Shown piece after piece: positions 43,173 to 51,224 of a stretch of DNA of 64,000 nucleotides (position 1 is its first letter; every line of letters starts with the position of its first letter). Source of the DNA: Microcaldota archaeon (GTDB lineage: Archaea > Micrarchaeota > Micrarchaeia > Micrarchaeales > CABMGC01); contig JAGWHD010000001.1 of assembly GCA_028866995.1 (NCBI GenBank), positions 572,068-636,067 on the forward strand. Reading direction: 5' to 3'. Under the pieces are notes generated by a model. It ran no database searches and was not told the DNA's origin. It saw nothing but the letters and a program-made list of their open reading frames with translations. A program made the position numbers and the translations under genes.

Positions 43173-44039
43173 TCATGAAGGGTTCGAATATCCCGACTGC
43201 CAGTTCGCATTCCAGTTCAGATTTACAACGTTGCCCGAATCTGGGTTATGGTTGTTGCCCGAATAGTCGTTCGTATTGCCGTTTAAAGGATACCACGCTA
43301 CAAGATGCTGAAGGTCTATCGGTGCCCCTCCGATACCTTCCTGATAAAGGCTTTCCACAGAGCCAGAATCAAGTGACGTGTTGTAAATCTGCACGTTGGC
43401 TATGGAGCCATTAAAATATTCGGAACCACAACTATTTCCTGATCCTATGCAAAATTCGCTTATGCTCTGTATGGATCCTGACGTTGACCCGGTGCCCATG
43501 GTTATCTGTGTCCCATTCAAGTATACGGCATAAGTTATGCTGGAGCCGTTGTTCTGCGCGGTCACTACAACATTGTACCATTGCTTGTATGCCAATACGT
43601 TCGACGCTGAGTACTGGTCATTAGAGTTGCCCGGATCGATAGCCAACCTGGTGCCCCCTGACAATATGCCTATCCTATAGTTGCAGCAGCCGTTGCCCGC
43701 GCTGCCTATCGCAAACTGGTGCGTGGTCGTCGGACCGCTAAGATAAAACCATACTGAACGCGTCAGTGAGGTGTATCCTGGATAGCTGCCCAGTTTTACC
43801 TCGCTGCTTCTAGCCCAGTTGAACTGGCCTACGTACTTAGGTATGAGATTGCCACATTGCCCCGCAAGGCCCGTCTGGGCAGGCGTCCTGATCACCTGAC
43901 AGGAACCAGGAGTCGCAGTCGGGGTGAGGTTTCCGGTGTTGAATATCCCCAACGAATAGAGCGATACCATGACGATCGCGATCGCGAGTATCGCCCATCC
44001 ATAGGTCATCAGGTACTCCATCGCGGATTGTGATCTCAT
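43173..44039 (-). CDS. LamG-like protein with class III signal peptide, copy 4
   Basis: 288 aa. Leader MRS, then QSAMEYLMTYGWAILAI, cysteines in PGSCQVI and AGQCGNL, a central jelly roll with several extra cysteines (CCNY, FCIGSGNSCG) and the conserved LYQEGIGGAPID, WYPLNGNTNDYSGN end. It lies four bp downstream of copy 5 on the same strand, so the two form a tandem pair that is probably cotranscribed. Confidence 0.82.
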   Translation of the reverse strand: MRSQSAMEYLMTYGWAILAIAIVMVSLYSLGIFNTGNLTPTATPGSCQVIRTPAQTGLAGQCGNLIPKYVGQFNWARSSEVKLGSYPGYTSLTRSVWFYLSGPTTTHQFAIGSAGNGCCNYRIGILSGGTRLAIDPGNSNDQYSASNVLAYKQWYNVVVTAQNNGSSITYAVYLNGTQITMGTGSTSGSIQSISEFCIGSGNSCGSEYFNGSIANVQIYNTSLDSGSVESLYQEGIGGAPIDLQHLVAWYPLNGNTNDYSGNNHNPDSGNVVNLNWNANWQSGYSNPS

Positions 44040-44043
44040 ATCA

Positions 44044-44904
44044 TCACGTTGTCGGCGCAGCGTATCTGGATTGCCAGTTCGCGTCCCAAATCATATTTGT
44101 CTGCGTTCCTTGATCGTTGTTTCCCGAATAGTCGTTCGCATTTCCGTTGAGAGGCCACCATCCTACGATGTGCACTGGGTCTATGGGGGTTCCGCCTATC
44201 CCCTCCAGATAAAGCGCCTTTACGGATGCGTTGTCGAGCGATGTGTTGTATACCTGTATGTTCGATATTGTGCCGTTTAGGTACCAAGGGCCCGCGCCGC
44301 CATCTGAAGGGGCGTATCCTATGTACAGCGGCAATGATATCGGAACAGAAGGGCCTCCAGAATACGACATGACCTGGCTTCCATTAACGTAAAGATACAC
44401 GTTTCCAGAGCTGTACACTGCTGTCAAGAACACGTACGAGCCCGAAGTCACGGTGCCGAAATTATAATCCTTGATCGTGTAGACCACAAAGTCGTACGAC
44501 GCCCCGTTGGTCTTGAACTCCCAAGAGTCGGTCCCTCCTCTACCTTGGCCCACGATACCCATATTTCCCCCAACGGAGTTAAGATCAACCCACGCGCTTG
44601 CCGTCAAGGTGCTTGATGATACGTGCACATATGGCGTCAGTATATAGCTGTTCTGCCCGTTGAATCTGCCCACGTACTTCGGGACCAGGCTGCTGCATTG
44701 GCCTGCGAGCGATGCCTGTGCAGCCGTCCTCACGACCTCGCATGCGCCAGGATTCGCAGTCGGCTGCAAACTTCCCGCGTTAAATATTCCAAGGCTGTAG
44801 AGAGACACCATCACAATGGCAATCGCAAGGATCGCCCATCCATAGGTCATCAGGTACTCCATTGCTGACTGCAATCTTTTCCTTCCGACCCATGCGTGTC
44901 GCAT
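44044..44904 (-). CDS. LamG-like protein with class III signal peptide, copy 5
   Basis: 286 aa. Leader MRHAWVGRKR, then LQSAMEYLMTYGWAILAI, PGACEVV and AGQCSSL cysteines, and a LamG core closer to textbook form than the other copies (NSYILTPYVHVSSSTLTAS, YLYVNGSQVMSY). The C-terminal block reads LYLEGIGGTPID, WWPLNGNANDYSGN. Upstream member of the tandem pair. Likely surface glycan-binding pilin-like protein. Confidence 0.82.
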   Translation of the reverse strand: MRHAWVGRKRLQSAMEYLMTYGWAILAIAIVMVSLYSLGIFNAGSLQPTANPGACEVVRTAAQASLAGQCSSLVPKYVGRFNGQNSYILTPYVHVSSSTLTASAWVDLNSVGGNMGIVGQGRGGTDSWEFKTNGASYDFVVYTIKDYNFGTVTSGSYVFLTAVYSSGNVYLYVNGSQVMSYSGGPSVPISLPLYIGYAPSDGGAGPWYLNGTISNIQVYNTSLDNASVKALYLEGIGGTPIDPVHIVGWWPLNGNANDYSGNNDQGTQTNMIWDANWQSRYAAPTT

Positions 44905-44951
44905 CAGCCAAATAACAAGTCAAAATGTTATTAATCCGTATGTGGGAAAGG

Positions 44952-45872
44952 CTACCTCTCCATGTTCATGAGATACTCTCTCACGTGCAGCGCTGCCTTG
45001 ACTCCGCTACCGCTCGCAGTCGCCGCCTGTCTGTAGAACCTGTCAGAGACGTCTCCCGCAACGTACACTCCCTCTATCTCCGTGAGCACCTCATCCTTCG
45101 TGACAAGGTATCCGAGCTCGTCGGTCTTCAGCTTGCCCTTTAACATCTCAGTATTCGGGGAATATCCTATCGCGATGAATACCCCGTCGCATTTCAGCTC
45201 GCTCTGCTCGCCCGTCTTGCTGTTCCTCAGTTTTATGCCCTTCACCTTGCTGTCACCGAGTATCTCGACGACCTCAGAATCCCAAACGACCTTTACCTTC
45301 GGGTTCTTCAGCACCCTGTCCTGCATTATCTTGCTCGCCCTGAACGAGTCCCTCCTGTGGACTATGGTAACTGAGTTTGCAAACCTGGTGAGAAAATGCG
45401 AGTCCTCCATCGCGGTGTCTCCCCCGCCCACTACCACGACGTCCTTGCCCTTGAACAGCGCGCCGTCGCATGTGGCGCAGCTCGACACGCCCCTGCCTAT
45501 GAACTTCGATTCGGATTCGAGGCCGAGCATCTTGGCGTTCGCGCCAGTCGCTATTATCAGCGACTGCGCCTCGTATGTCCTGTCGTCAGCGGTCACCTTG
45601 AAAGGCCTGGACTGCAGGTCAACAGCCGACACGTTCGTGTCGATGAATCTCGCGCCGAACCTCTCGGCCTGCCTCCTCATCTGGCTTATTATGTCAGGCC
45701 CGTTTATGCCGTCAGGGAATGCTGGGAAGTTCTCGACGACCGTTGTCAGCAGCAGCTGCCCTCCGGCGTTGAACCCTGCGATTACCAAAGGCTCGAAGCC
45801 CTCCCTAGCGGTGTATATCGCTGCGGAAAGGCCCGCAGGCCCCCCTCCTATTATCAGAACCTTCTCGGCCAT
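44952..45872 (-). CDS. trxB: Thioredoxin reductase
   Basis: 306 aa from ATG 45872; another ATG two codons upstream (45878) is equally possible. A TATA at about 45908-45915 rules out the longer form from 45920. FAD-dependent: VLIIGGGPAGLSAA near the N-terminus, redox CATC in SSCATCDGALF, the second Rossmann motif VVVGGGDTAMED, and the FAD-closing VYVAGDVSDRFYRQAATASGSG. The NAD(P) region reads HRRDSFRASK, typical of NADPH-using forms. Would reduce cytosolic thioredoxin, feeding peroxiredoxin and CcdA. Confidence 0.96.
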   Translation of the reverse strand: MAEKVLIIGGGPAGLSAAIYTAREGFEPLVIAGFNAGGQLLLTTVVENFPAFPDGINGPDIISQMRRQAERFGARFIDTNVSAVDLQSRPFKVTADDRTYEAQSLIIATGANAKMLGLESESKFIGRGVSSCATCDGALFKGKDVVVVGGGDTAMEDSHFLTRFANSVTIVHRRDSFRASKIMQDRVLKNPKVKVVWDSEVVEILGDSKVKGIKLRNSKTGEQSELKCDGVFIAIGYSPNTEMLKGKLKTDELGYLVTKDEVLTEIEGVYVAGDVSDRFYRQAATASGSGVKAALHVREYLMNMER

Positions 45873-45926
45873 TAGCATCAGCAGAAACGTATAACCATGC
45901 ACGAGCAGATATATAACCATTTCAGG

Positions 45927-46925
45927 CTATCTGAAGTTCCCGTACCTGTAATACAGCGCCGATATTGCCCATACCGACATGAAAAGACCGATGGCAGCGA
46001 TGCCCATGTCAGAAGGGCCGATGTTGCCTACGAAACCGAACGCGGCGCCCCTGAACCCCAGCTCGGAAGACGCGATCTGTGCTAGCTCCATACCTCCTAT
46101 GAAGAACGCGAGTATCACCGAATTCACGGTCATGACCATGTTGTAGTATACCTTCCTCACCGGCTTGACGAACGCCCATCCGTATGCCATGCCCATGAGT
46201 AGGCTGTCCGTCGTGTCGACGAGCGCCATGCCGCACGCGAACAGCGCGGGCAGCATGAGTATGTAATACACGGGTATATGCGAGACGCTGCCCAGCCCCA
46301 CGCTTATCGCAATGAGCGCTATCTCAGTAGCAGTGTCGAAGCCGAGCCCGAACAGGAAACCGACAGGATACATCCTGCTGGGCCTGTCTACACCTTTCAT
46401 AAGCCACCTGAAGTGCCGGTTCATGAAGCCCCTCTTCGCGAGCATCTCGTCAAGTCCCTTCTCGTCCATCTTGCCAGCTGATGCTTTCCTGAACACACCG
46501 TATATGCCTATGGCGATCGCGACATTGGCAAGGCCTATGGCAATCAGGAACGTCCCAGACACGGCTGTGCCTATTACGGATCCAAGCTGGCTGAGATAGG
46601 GCATGTAGTGCGCTATCCTGCTGGTGAGCAGCACCAGGAGGAGCACCACTAGGAAGACCACTGTGGAATGGCCCAACGAGAACCAAGTGCCTACGGTGAT
46701 GGGCCTCTTGCCCTCCTGCATCAGCTTCCTGGTCACATTGTCTATCGCCGCGATGTGGTCCGCGTCGAAGCCGTGCCTGAGCCCAAGCGTGAACGCTAGC
46801 GCCCCGAGCCCGAATATTGCAGCGCTGCCCTGCGACCCGGAAAGCACTGCGAACGAGACAAGCGTAGCGGCAAGTATGCACGCGTATAGCGGCACAGCCT
46901 CCATAATTCCCCACTTGGCCCTCAT
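45927..46925 (-). CDS. NiCoT-family nickel/cobalt permease
   Basis: About 332 aa from ATG 46925, chosen because a TATA-like element at 46963-46970 abuts the upstream ATG at 46964 and would leave that codon outside the transcript; 46964 remains possible. Eight membrane helices. The metal-selectivity motif RHGFDADHIAAIDN in TM2 (HxxxxDH) is diagnostic, and TM regions LGHSTVVFLVV and GFDTATEIALIA match further NiCoT signatures. Imports Ni2+ or Co2+. Divergent from the MBL nuclease gene. Confidence 0.92.
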   Translation of the reverse strand: MRAKWGIMEAVPLYACILAATLVSFAVLSGSQGSAAIFGLGALAFTLGLRHGFDADHIAAIDNVTRKLMQEGKRPITVGTWFSLGHSTVVFLVVLLLVLLTSRIAHYMPYLSQLGSVIGTAVSGTFLIAIGLANVAIAIGIYGVFRKASAGKMDEKGLDEMLAKRGFMNRHFRWLMKGVDRPSRMYPVGFLFGLGFDTATEIALIAISVGLGSVSHIPVYYILMLPALFACGMALVDTTDSLLMGMAYGWAFVKPVRKVYYNMVMTVNSVILAFFIGGMELAQIASSELGFRGAAFGFVGNIGPSDMGIAAIGLFMSVWAISALYYRYGNFR

Positions 46926-46962
46926 GAAATCTACAGGCTGTCCAAGAAATCCGATGTCCAGC

Positions 46963-46970
46963 ATATAAAT
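46963..46970. promoter_or_regulatory. TATA element shared by NiCoT and MBL-nuclease genes
   Basis: The sequence atataaat lies between the divergent genes. At usual spacing it predicts a plus-strand start near 46992 and a minus-strand start near 46942, which argues for the downstream start codons of both genes. Confidence 0.45.
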
Positions 46971-47005
46971 CTTTCATGGCATCTTTATATTCGTTTGGCG
47001 ACTGG

Positions 47006-47980
47006 ATGGCACTGCACGTTGGGAACTATAGCATAGCGCTGGATACGCACGACCCCAGCTCCAACGTCAACTTCGTGTCGCATGCGCATTCGGACCATCT
47101 ATCTGGATTGAGGAAGGGCAAGGCTACGCTCGCAAGCAGGGCAACAATCGACATGATAGAGGCGAAGAAGGGGAGGGAGCTGACAGTCGCAGAGCTTCCG
47201 GAGGGTGTCGAGCTTCTCAACTCGGGGCACATGCTCGGCTCCAAGCAGCTGTATCTCGATTCCAAGGAGCAGTCATGCAGGATAGTCTATACCGGGGATT
47301 ACCAGATGCAGAGGTCTGCGGCGTGCGAGGAGATAGAGGTAAGGAAGGCGGACATACTGCTGATGGATTCGACGTATCCCTACGCGAACATAAAGTTCGA
47401 CGACCGCGAGGAGGTCACCACATCGATACAGCACTACGTGGAAGGGAGGATGCAGAGGAGCACAATACTCTTCGGGGCATACTCATCGGGCAAGGCGCAG
47501 GAGCTCATCAGGATATGCAACGGCATAGGCGTGAGCCCTCTCGTGACGCCGAACATAGCAAGGATCAACGAGATATACGCAAAGCACGGCATAGCGCTCT
47601 CATATGGCGCATTCAATGCCGATGCACTGAACGGGGCTGACGCACCGTTCGTGGCGGTAGTCGAGCAGCACAGGCTTGCCGAGGTCAAGAATACCGTATC
47701 AAGGGCATGCAAGACACAGGTGCTGACAGCAGTGGCCTCGGGATTCGCGAGGATGATGAAGTTCGACACCGATGTACAGTTCACCCTGAGCGACCACGCG
47801 GACTTCTCGCAGGCTCTGGAATACGTCGACAGGTGCTCTCCTGAGATAGTCTATACATATGGCAGCGGCGCTGGCACGCTTGCAAAGAACCTCAAGGCTA
47901 ACGGCTGCAACGCAAGGCCGATAGCAAGCACCAGCAGGATAGACCTTACCCTCATGTCCGAATCAATAGAAAAGACGTAA
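47006..47980 (+). CDS. Metallo-beta-lactamase fold exonuclease-like protein
   Basis: 324 aa from ATG 47006; an ATG at 46976 adds ten residues and is possible. MBL-fold nuclease of the SNM1/RNA-processing exonuclease type: zinc-binding HAHSDHLSG, NSGHMLGS, YTGDYQ, then DSTYPY, ending with a beta-CASP-like segment containing FTLSDHADF. Such archaeal proteins are annotated as mRNA 3'-end processing or DNA cross-link repair exonucleases; which applies here is open. Soluble. Confidence 0.85.
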   Translation: MALHVGNYSIALDTHDPSSNVNFVSHAHSDHLSGLRKGKATLASRATIDMIEAKKGRELTVAELPEGVELLNSGHMLGSKQLYLDSKEQSCRIVYTGDYQMQRSAACEEIEVRKADILLMDSTYPYANIKFDDREEVTTSIQHYVEGRMQRSTILFGAYSSGKAQELIRICNGIGVSPLVTPNIARINEIYAKHGIALSYGAFNADALNGADAPFVAVVEQHRLAEVKNTVSRACKTQVLTAVASGFARMMKFDTDVQFTLSDHADFSQALEYVDRCSPEIVYTYGSGAGTLAKNLKANGCNARPIASTSRIDLTLMSESIEKT

Positions 47981-48015
47981 AAAGACTTCCTGAGAGGTAT
48001 ATTACGGGGAGGGGT

Positions 48016-48870
48016 ATGGAAAAGGAGGCTGTGGACACTTCTGACAGAATCGTGGTGCCGGAGATCAAGACAAAGAAGGTTCACCAGCACGGGGTGCGCT
48101 GCCTGCGCATGCTGGGCCACATCCTTGCGCACGACGAGAAGACCATAATAGAGGTCAAGCAGTCGTACCTGAACTCGATATCGCCTGACAGGATCATAGC
48201 TACAAATAAGCGAATCATAATAGTGAGGCCCTCATTCTGGGGACTGTACATGGGCAAGAACCTTATGTCGCCAACCGAGTTCAGCATGGTGCCCTACAAG
48301 AACGTGATAAGCGTCGTCGTATCGAAGGGTAAGTTCCTGTCGACGATAAACATGCGCATACACGGGTTCACCGATGCAAGCGCCGCGATAAGGAACGAGG
48401 GCGTAGTCAGCGGCATAAGGACCGGCGAGGCTGAGCGGTTCATGAACTTCATAGAGGAGGTTATCAACAACATGAGGAGCAGCGCCGGAAGCGGCATAGA
48501 GAGCGGTAAGTCGGAAATGCAGCTCAGGAGGGAGGCCCTGGAGCATGCGTACACCCATTCGGGGATAGGCATAGACGAGGCAAGGAAGCTGGTCGCGTCC
48601 AGCGGCAAGAAGATGGTGTGGCTGGGCCTCGAGCCGCTGGAATACGTGGCATATCTCCTGGGAATCGACCAGAGCAGGCTCGAGAAGCGCGACCCCAAGG
48701 AGATAATGGAAATGGAGAGGGAGCAGCTCAAGGAGCTCGAGGGCTGCGTATTCGTCGCATACAGCGACGCGCTCGCCGAGCATGTGATCGACGAGATGAG
48801 GCAGAACGGCATAGCTGCGTACAACCTGAAGGGAGGCATACTCAGCACGCTCCACAAGAGGCACAGGTGA
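48016..48870 (+). CDS. PH-like plus inactive rhodanese-like domain protein
   Basis: 284 aa; strong GGGGAGGGG ribosome-binding site before ATG 48016. Residues about 35-150 look like a bacterial PH/GRAM-type domain (SYLNSISPDRIIATNKRIIIV, SMVPYKNVISVVVSKG, STINMRIHGF). Residues about 170-284 look like a rhodanese fold (IDEARKLVAS, VWLGLEPLEYVAYLLG, LEGCVFVAYSDALAEHVIDEMRQNGI, AYNLKGGI), but the catalytic Cys position in the loop after VFVA is Tyr/Ser. No membrane helix. A paralogue with added membrane domain follows at 48950. Function unknown. Confidence 0.68.
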   Translation: MEKEAVDTSDRIVVPEIKTKKVHQHGVRCLRMLGHILAHDEKTIIEVKQSYLNSISPDRIIATNKRIIIVRPSFWGLYMGKNLMSPTEFSMVPYKNVISVVVSKGKFLSTINMRIHGFTDASAAIRNEGVVSGIRTGEAERFMNFIEEVINNMRSSAGSGIESGKSEMQLRREALEHAYTHSGIGIDEARKLVASSGKKMVWLGLEPLEYVAYLLGIDQSRLEKRDPKEIMEMEREQLKELEGCVFVAYSDALAEHVIDEMRQNGIAAYNLKGGILSTLHKRHR

Positions 48871-48949
48871 CGACGGAAAGGTATAGTGATTTTAAGGAGA
48901 AGGTACAATATAATATTGCAGGATGCGCGGGTCCTGCATGGTGGGGAAT

Positions 48950-50224
48950 ATGTCTTTGTCTGAGGAACTTAACAGCGTGCTTCAACCCGGGGAAACGGTA
49001 CTGATGGTACTGAAACAGAGCCTCCTGTCAAACATAGCCCCGGACAACATCGTGGTGACAGACAAGAACATAATAATAGTCCACTACTCATTCTGGGGCA
49101 GGTACACGGGCTACAACCTAATCTCAAAGACAGAGTTCACGATACTGCCTTACTCGAGGGTGATAGGCCTGCTGATCGACAAGGGCAGGATGCTGACAAC
49201 GGTCACCATCAAGATAGCCGGGTTCGGGCAGAGCGACTACATCAAGAACACGCTCGGGATAGACGGCCTGTGGCACAACGACGCCAACATACTCGTCAGT
49301 TTCGTCCAGGAGTACAAGGAGGACATCAAGAAGGAGAAGATCGAGGAGGTGACGATAGACGAGGCGAGGGAGCTGGTAAAGACGGGCACTACCAAGTTCG
49401 TATGGCTCGGGAGGAACAGGCTGAGCCATCACGTCACGGCACTGCTGGGAGCCGAGAAGGGCAAGCTCATACACGTCAACCCAGGCAACGTCAACGCGCT
49501 CGGAAGAACGTACATAATGGCGCTCAAGGACTGCGTGCTTGTGGACCACTACGGGACCATCTCGGCGACATTCGCCAGGTTCCTGAAGCGCACATACGGC
49601 ATAAACTCCTTCGTGCTGAAGAACGGCCTGAAGGACGTGGACACGCACCACGAGCAGCTGTCTGCGAACGCCATGCTCCATTACCTTGAGAAGGACATAG
49701 ACAGCGCCGACAACTGGTTCGCGGCCAACGCCAAGAGCATAGGCAGGTTCATAGAGATACTCTTCGGGGCCGTCTGGGGCGTTGACGCGCTCCTCAAGCT
49801 AAACGGCTACTTCATCGGGAGCATGCCAGAACTCATAGCCGCATCTGCTGCCCACCAGCCGCTATGGATGGCTCCGTGGTTCCAGTTCTGGGCCGGCATA
49901 ACCGCGCTGAACCCTCCGTTCTTCGCCATATCGATAATAACCCTCGAGCTCCTTCTGTCCATCGCGCTGATGCTCGGGATTCTCAGGAAGTTCGCGTACG
50001 GCGGAGGCTTCATCCTCAGCCTGGTGGTATGGTCCATACCCGCAGGGCTGGGCGGGCCGTACGGACCCGCATCGACCGACATAGGCACAGGCATAGCGTA
50101 CGCGATGGTCTTCCTGCTGCTTGCGGTGATAGACGCGATGTACGGGACCGCGCCCAAGACGCTCGACAGCTTCATAGAGAAGAGGTTTCACTGGTGGAAG
50201 GAGATAGCCGAGATAAAGCATTGA
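48950..50224 (+). CDS. PH-like, rhodanese-like and DoxX-like membrane protein
   Basis: 424 aa from ATG 48950 (GGTGGGGA just upstream; TATA near 48905-48913 makes the ATG at 48923 unlikely). The N-terminal PH-like domain (SLLSNIAPDNIVVTDKNIIIV, FTILPYSRVIGLLIDKG) and central rhodanese-like domain (IDEARELVKTG, VWLGRNRL, LKDCVLVDHYGTISATFARFLKRTYGI, FVLKNGL) mirror the preceding gene. The rhodanese catalytic position is again not Cys. A C-terminal four-helix unit (about 270-405) resembles DoxX, ending in a charged tail. This three-part architecture is unfamiliar to me. Confidence 0.7.
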   Translation: MSLSEELNSVLQPGETVLMVLKQSLLSNIAPDNIVVTDKNIIIVHYSFWGRYTGYNLISKTEFTILPYSRVIGLLIDKGRMLTTVTIKIAGFGQSDYIKNTLGIDGLWHNDANILVSFVQEYKEDIKKEKIEEVTIDEARELVKTGTTKFVWLGRNRLSHHVTALLGAEKGKLIHVNPGNVNALGRTYIMALKDCVLVDHYGTISATFARFLKRTYGINSFVLKNGLKDVDTHHEQLSANAMLHYLEKDIDSADNWFAANAKSIGRFIEILFGAVWGVDALLKLNGYFIGSMPELIAASAAHQPLWMAPWFQFWAGITALNPPFFAISIITLELLLSIALMLGILRKFAYGGGFILSLVVWSIPAGLGGPYGPASTDIGTGIAYAMVFLLLAVIDAMYGTAPKTLDSFIEKRFHWWKEIAEIKH

Positions 50225-50279
50225 CGATAATTGTATAACCCTGTTATCGCTGGATGGAAAGGCGTATATATCATCCAAG

Positions 50280-50372
50280 CCACAATATGATTGTGGAGGT
50301 CGGAAAAGGGCCTTAACAACCGTATCGGGTTGGACAAAATGAAAGAGGTAAGGAAAGGAGAAAGCGGCCCTT
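50280..50372 (+). ncRNA. Structured leader or small RNA upstream of the SDR gene
   Basis: Three nested or serial helices are visible: hairpin CCACAA/TTGTGG with a five-base loop (50280-50296); an outer stem AAGGGCC (50306-50312) pairing with GGCCCTT (50366-50372); and, inside it, hairpin CAACC/GGTTG (50317-50332). A TATA-like gtatatatc lies near 50263-50271, so the predicted transcript would start near this structure and leave about 110 nt before ATG 50404. That is unusual in a window of mostly short leaders. Confidence 0.4.
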
Positions 50373-50403
50373 CTCGGCCTTCACTCTGCTTCTGCGTGAT
50401 TAG

Positions 50404-51180
50404 ATGAAAGTGCTGGATTCATTCAAGCTCGACGGGAAGGTGGGCATAGTCACAGGCGTGTCTAGCGGTCTGGGGGTGTCCTTCGCGATGGGACTTGCAG
50501 AGGCCGGGGCAGACCTGGTCGTGTGCGCGAGGAGGGAGGACAAGCTGAAGGCCAATGCTGAGAGCATAGCCAAGGCCACCGGAAGGAAGGTAGTCCCTAT
50601 AGTCCTCGACGTCACCAAGGGGCTCGCCGTTGCGAAGATGGTCAAGGAGACGGAGAAGAGGTTCGGGAAGGTGGACATACTCATAAACAATGCGGGCATA
50701 GGCACAGCGAAGCCAGCTATATCCTTCACCGAGAAGGAATGGCTCAACGTGCTTGACGTCGACCTCAACGGAACGTTCTACTGCGCGAAGGAGGCCGCGA
50801 AGTCCATGATAAGGAACAAGGTAAATGGCAGGATAATAAACATAGCGAGCATCTACGGCCTGTTCGGCGACATAATACCTGCGGTGCCGTACTACGCCGC
50901 AAAGGGCGCAGTCGTCAACATGACAAGGGCGCTAGCAGTGGAATGGGTGAAGCACGGGATAAGGGTCAATGCGATAGCCCCAGGCTTCTTCCCGAGCGAG
51001 ATGACCCAGGGCGTGCTCGATGACAAGCAGATGCTGGGATATATACAAGGAAGGACGCCGATGGGCCGGCTTGGAGTGCCTGACGAGCTGAAGGGAGCTG
51101 CGGTATACCTCGCATCTGACGCGAGCAGCTACGTGACTGGGCAGATCCTCAAGGTAGACGGAGGCTGGGGCGCGAGATAG
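50404..51180 (+). CDS. Short-chain dehydrogenase/reductase (FabG-like)
   Basis: 258 aa classical SDR. TGVSSGLG (17-24) binds the dinucleotide, NNAG is present, and Ser in NIASIYG with YYAAK provides the catalytic Ser-Tyr-Lys. The C-terminal YVTGQILKVDGGWG is the common SDR ending. Similar to 3-oxoacyl-ACP reductases and gluconate/sugar dehydrogenases; the substrate is unknown. Preceded by about 180 bp of non-coding DNA containing a structured region. No clear operon partner. Confidence 0.9.
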   Translation: MKVLDSFKLDGKVGIVTGVSSGLGVSFAMGLAEAGADLVVCARREDKLKANAESIAKATGRKVVPIVLDVTKGLAVAKMVKETEKRFGKVDILINNAGIGTAKPAISFTEKEWLNVLDVDLNGTFYCAKEAAKSMIRNKVNGRIINIASIYGLFGDIIPAVPYYAAKGAVVNMTRALAVEWVKHGIRVNAIAPGFFPSEMTQGVLDDKQMLGYIQGRTPMGRLGVPDELKGAAVYLASDASSYVTGQILKVDGGWGAR

Positions 51181-51224
51181 CCCAAAACCCCATCAGGATA
51201 TTAACCCAACGGCGCCATAATTTT

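Noticed and set aside
46976..47005. ATG 46976 as start of the MBL nuclease
   Set aside because: The nearby TATA element predicts transcription starting after this ATG; kept only as an alternative because the evidence is spacing alone.
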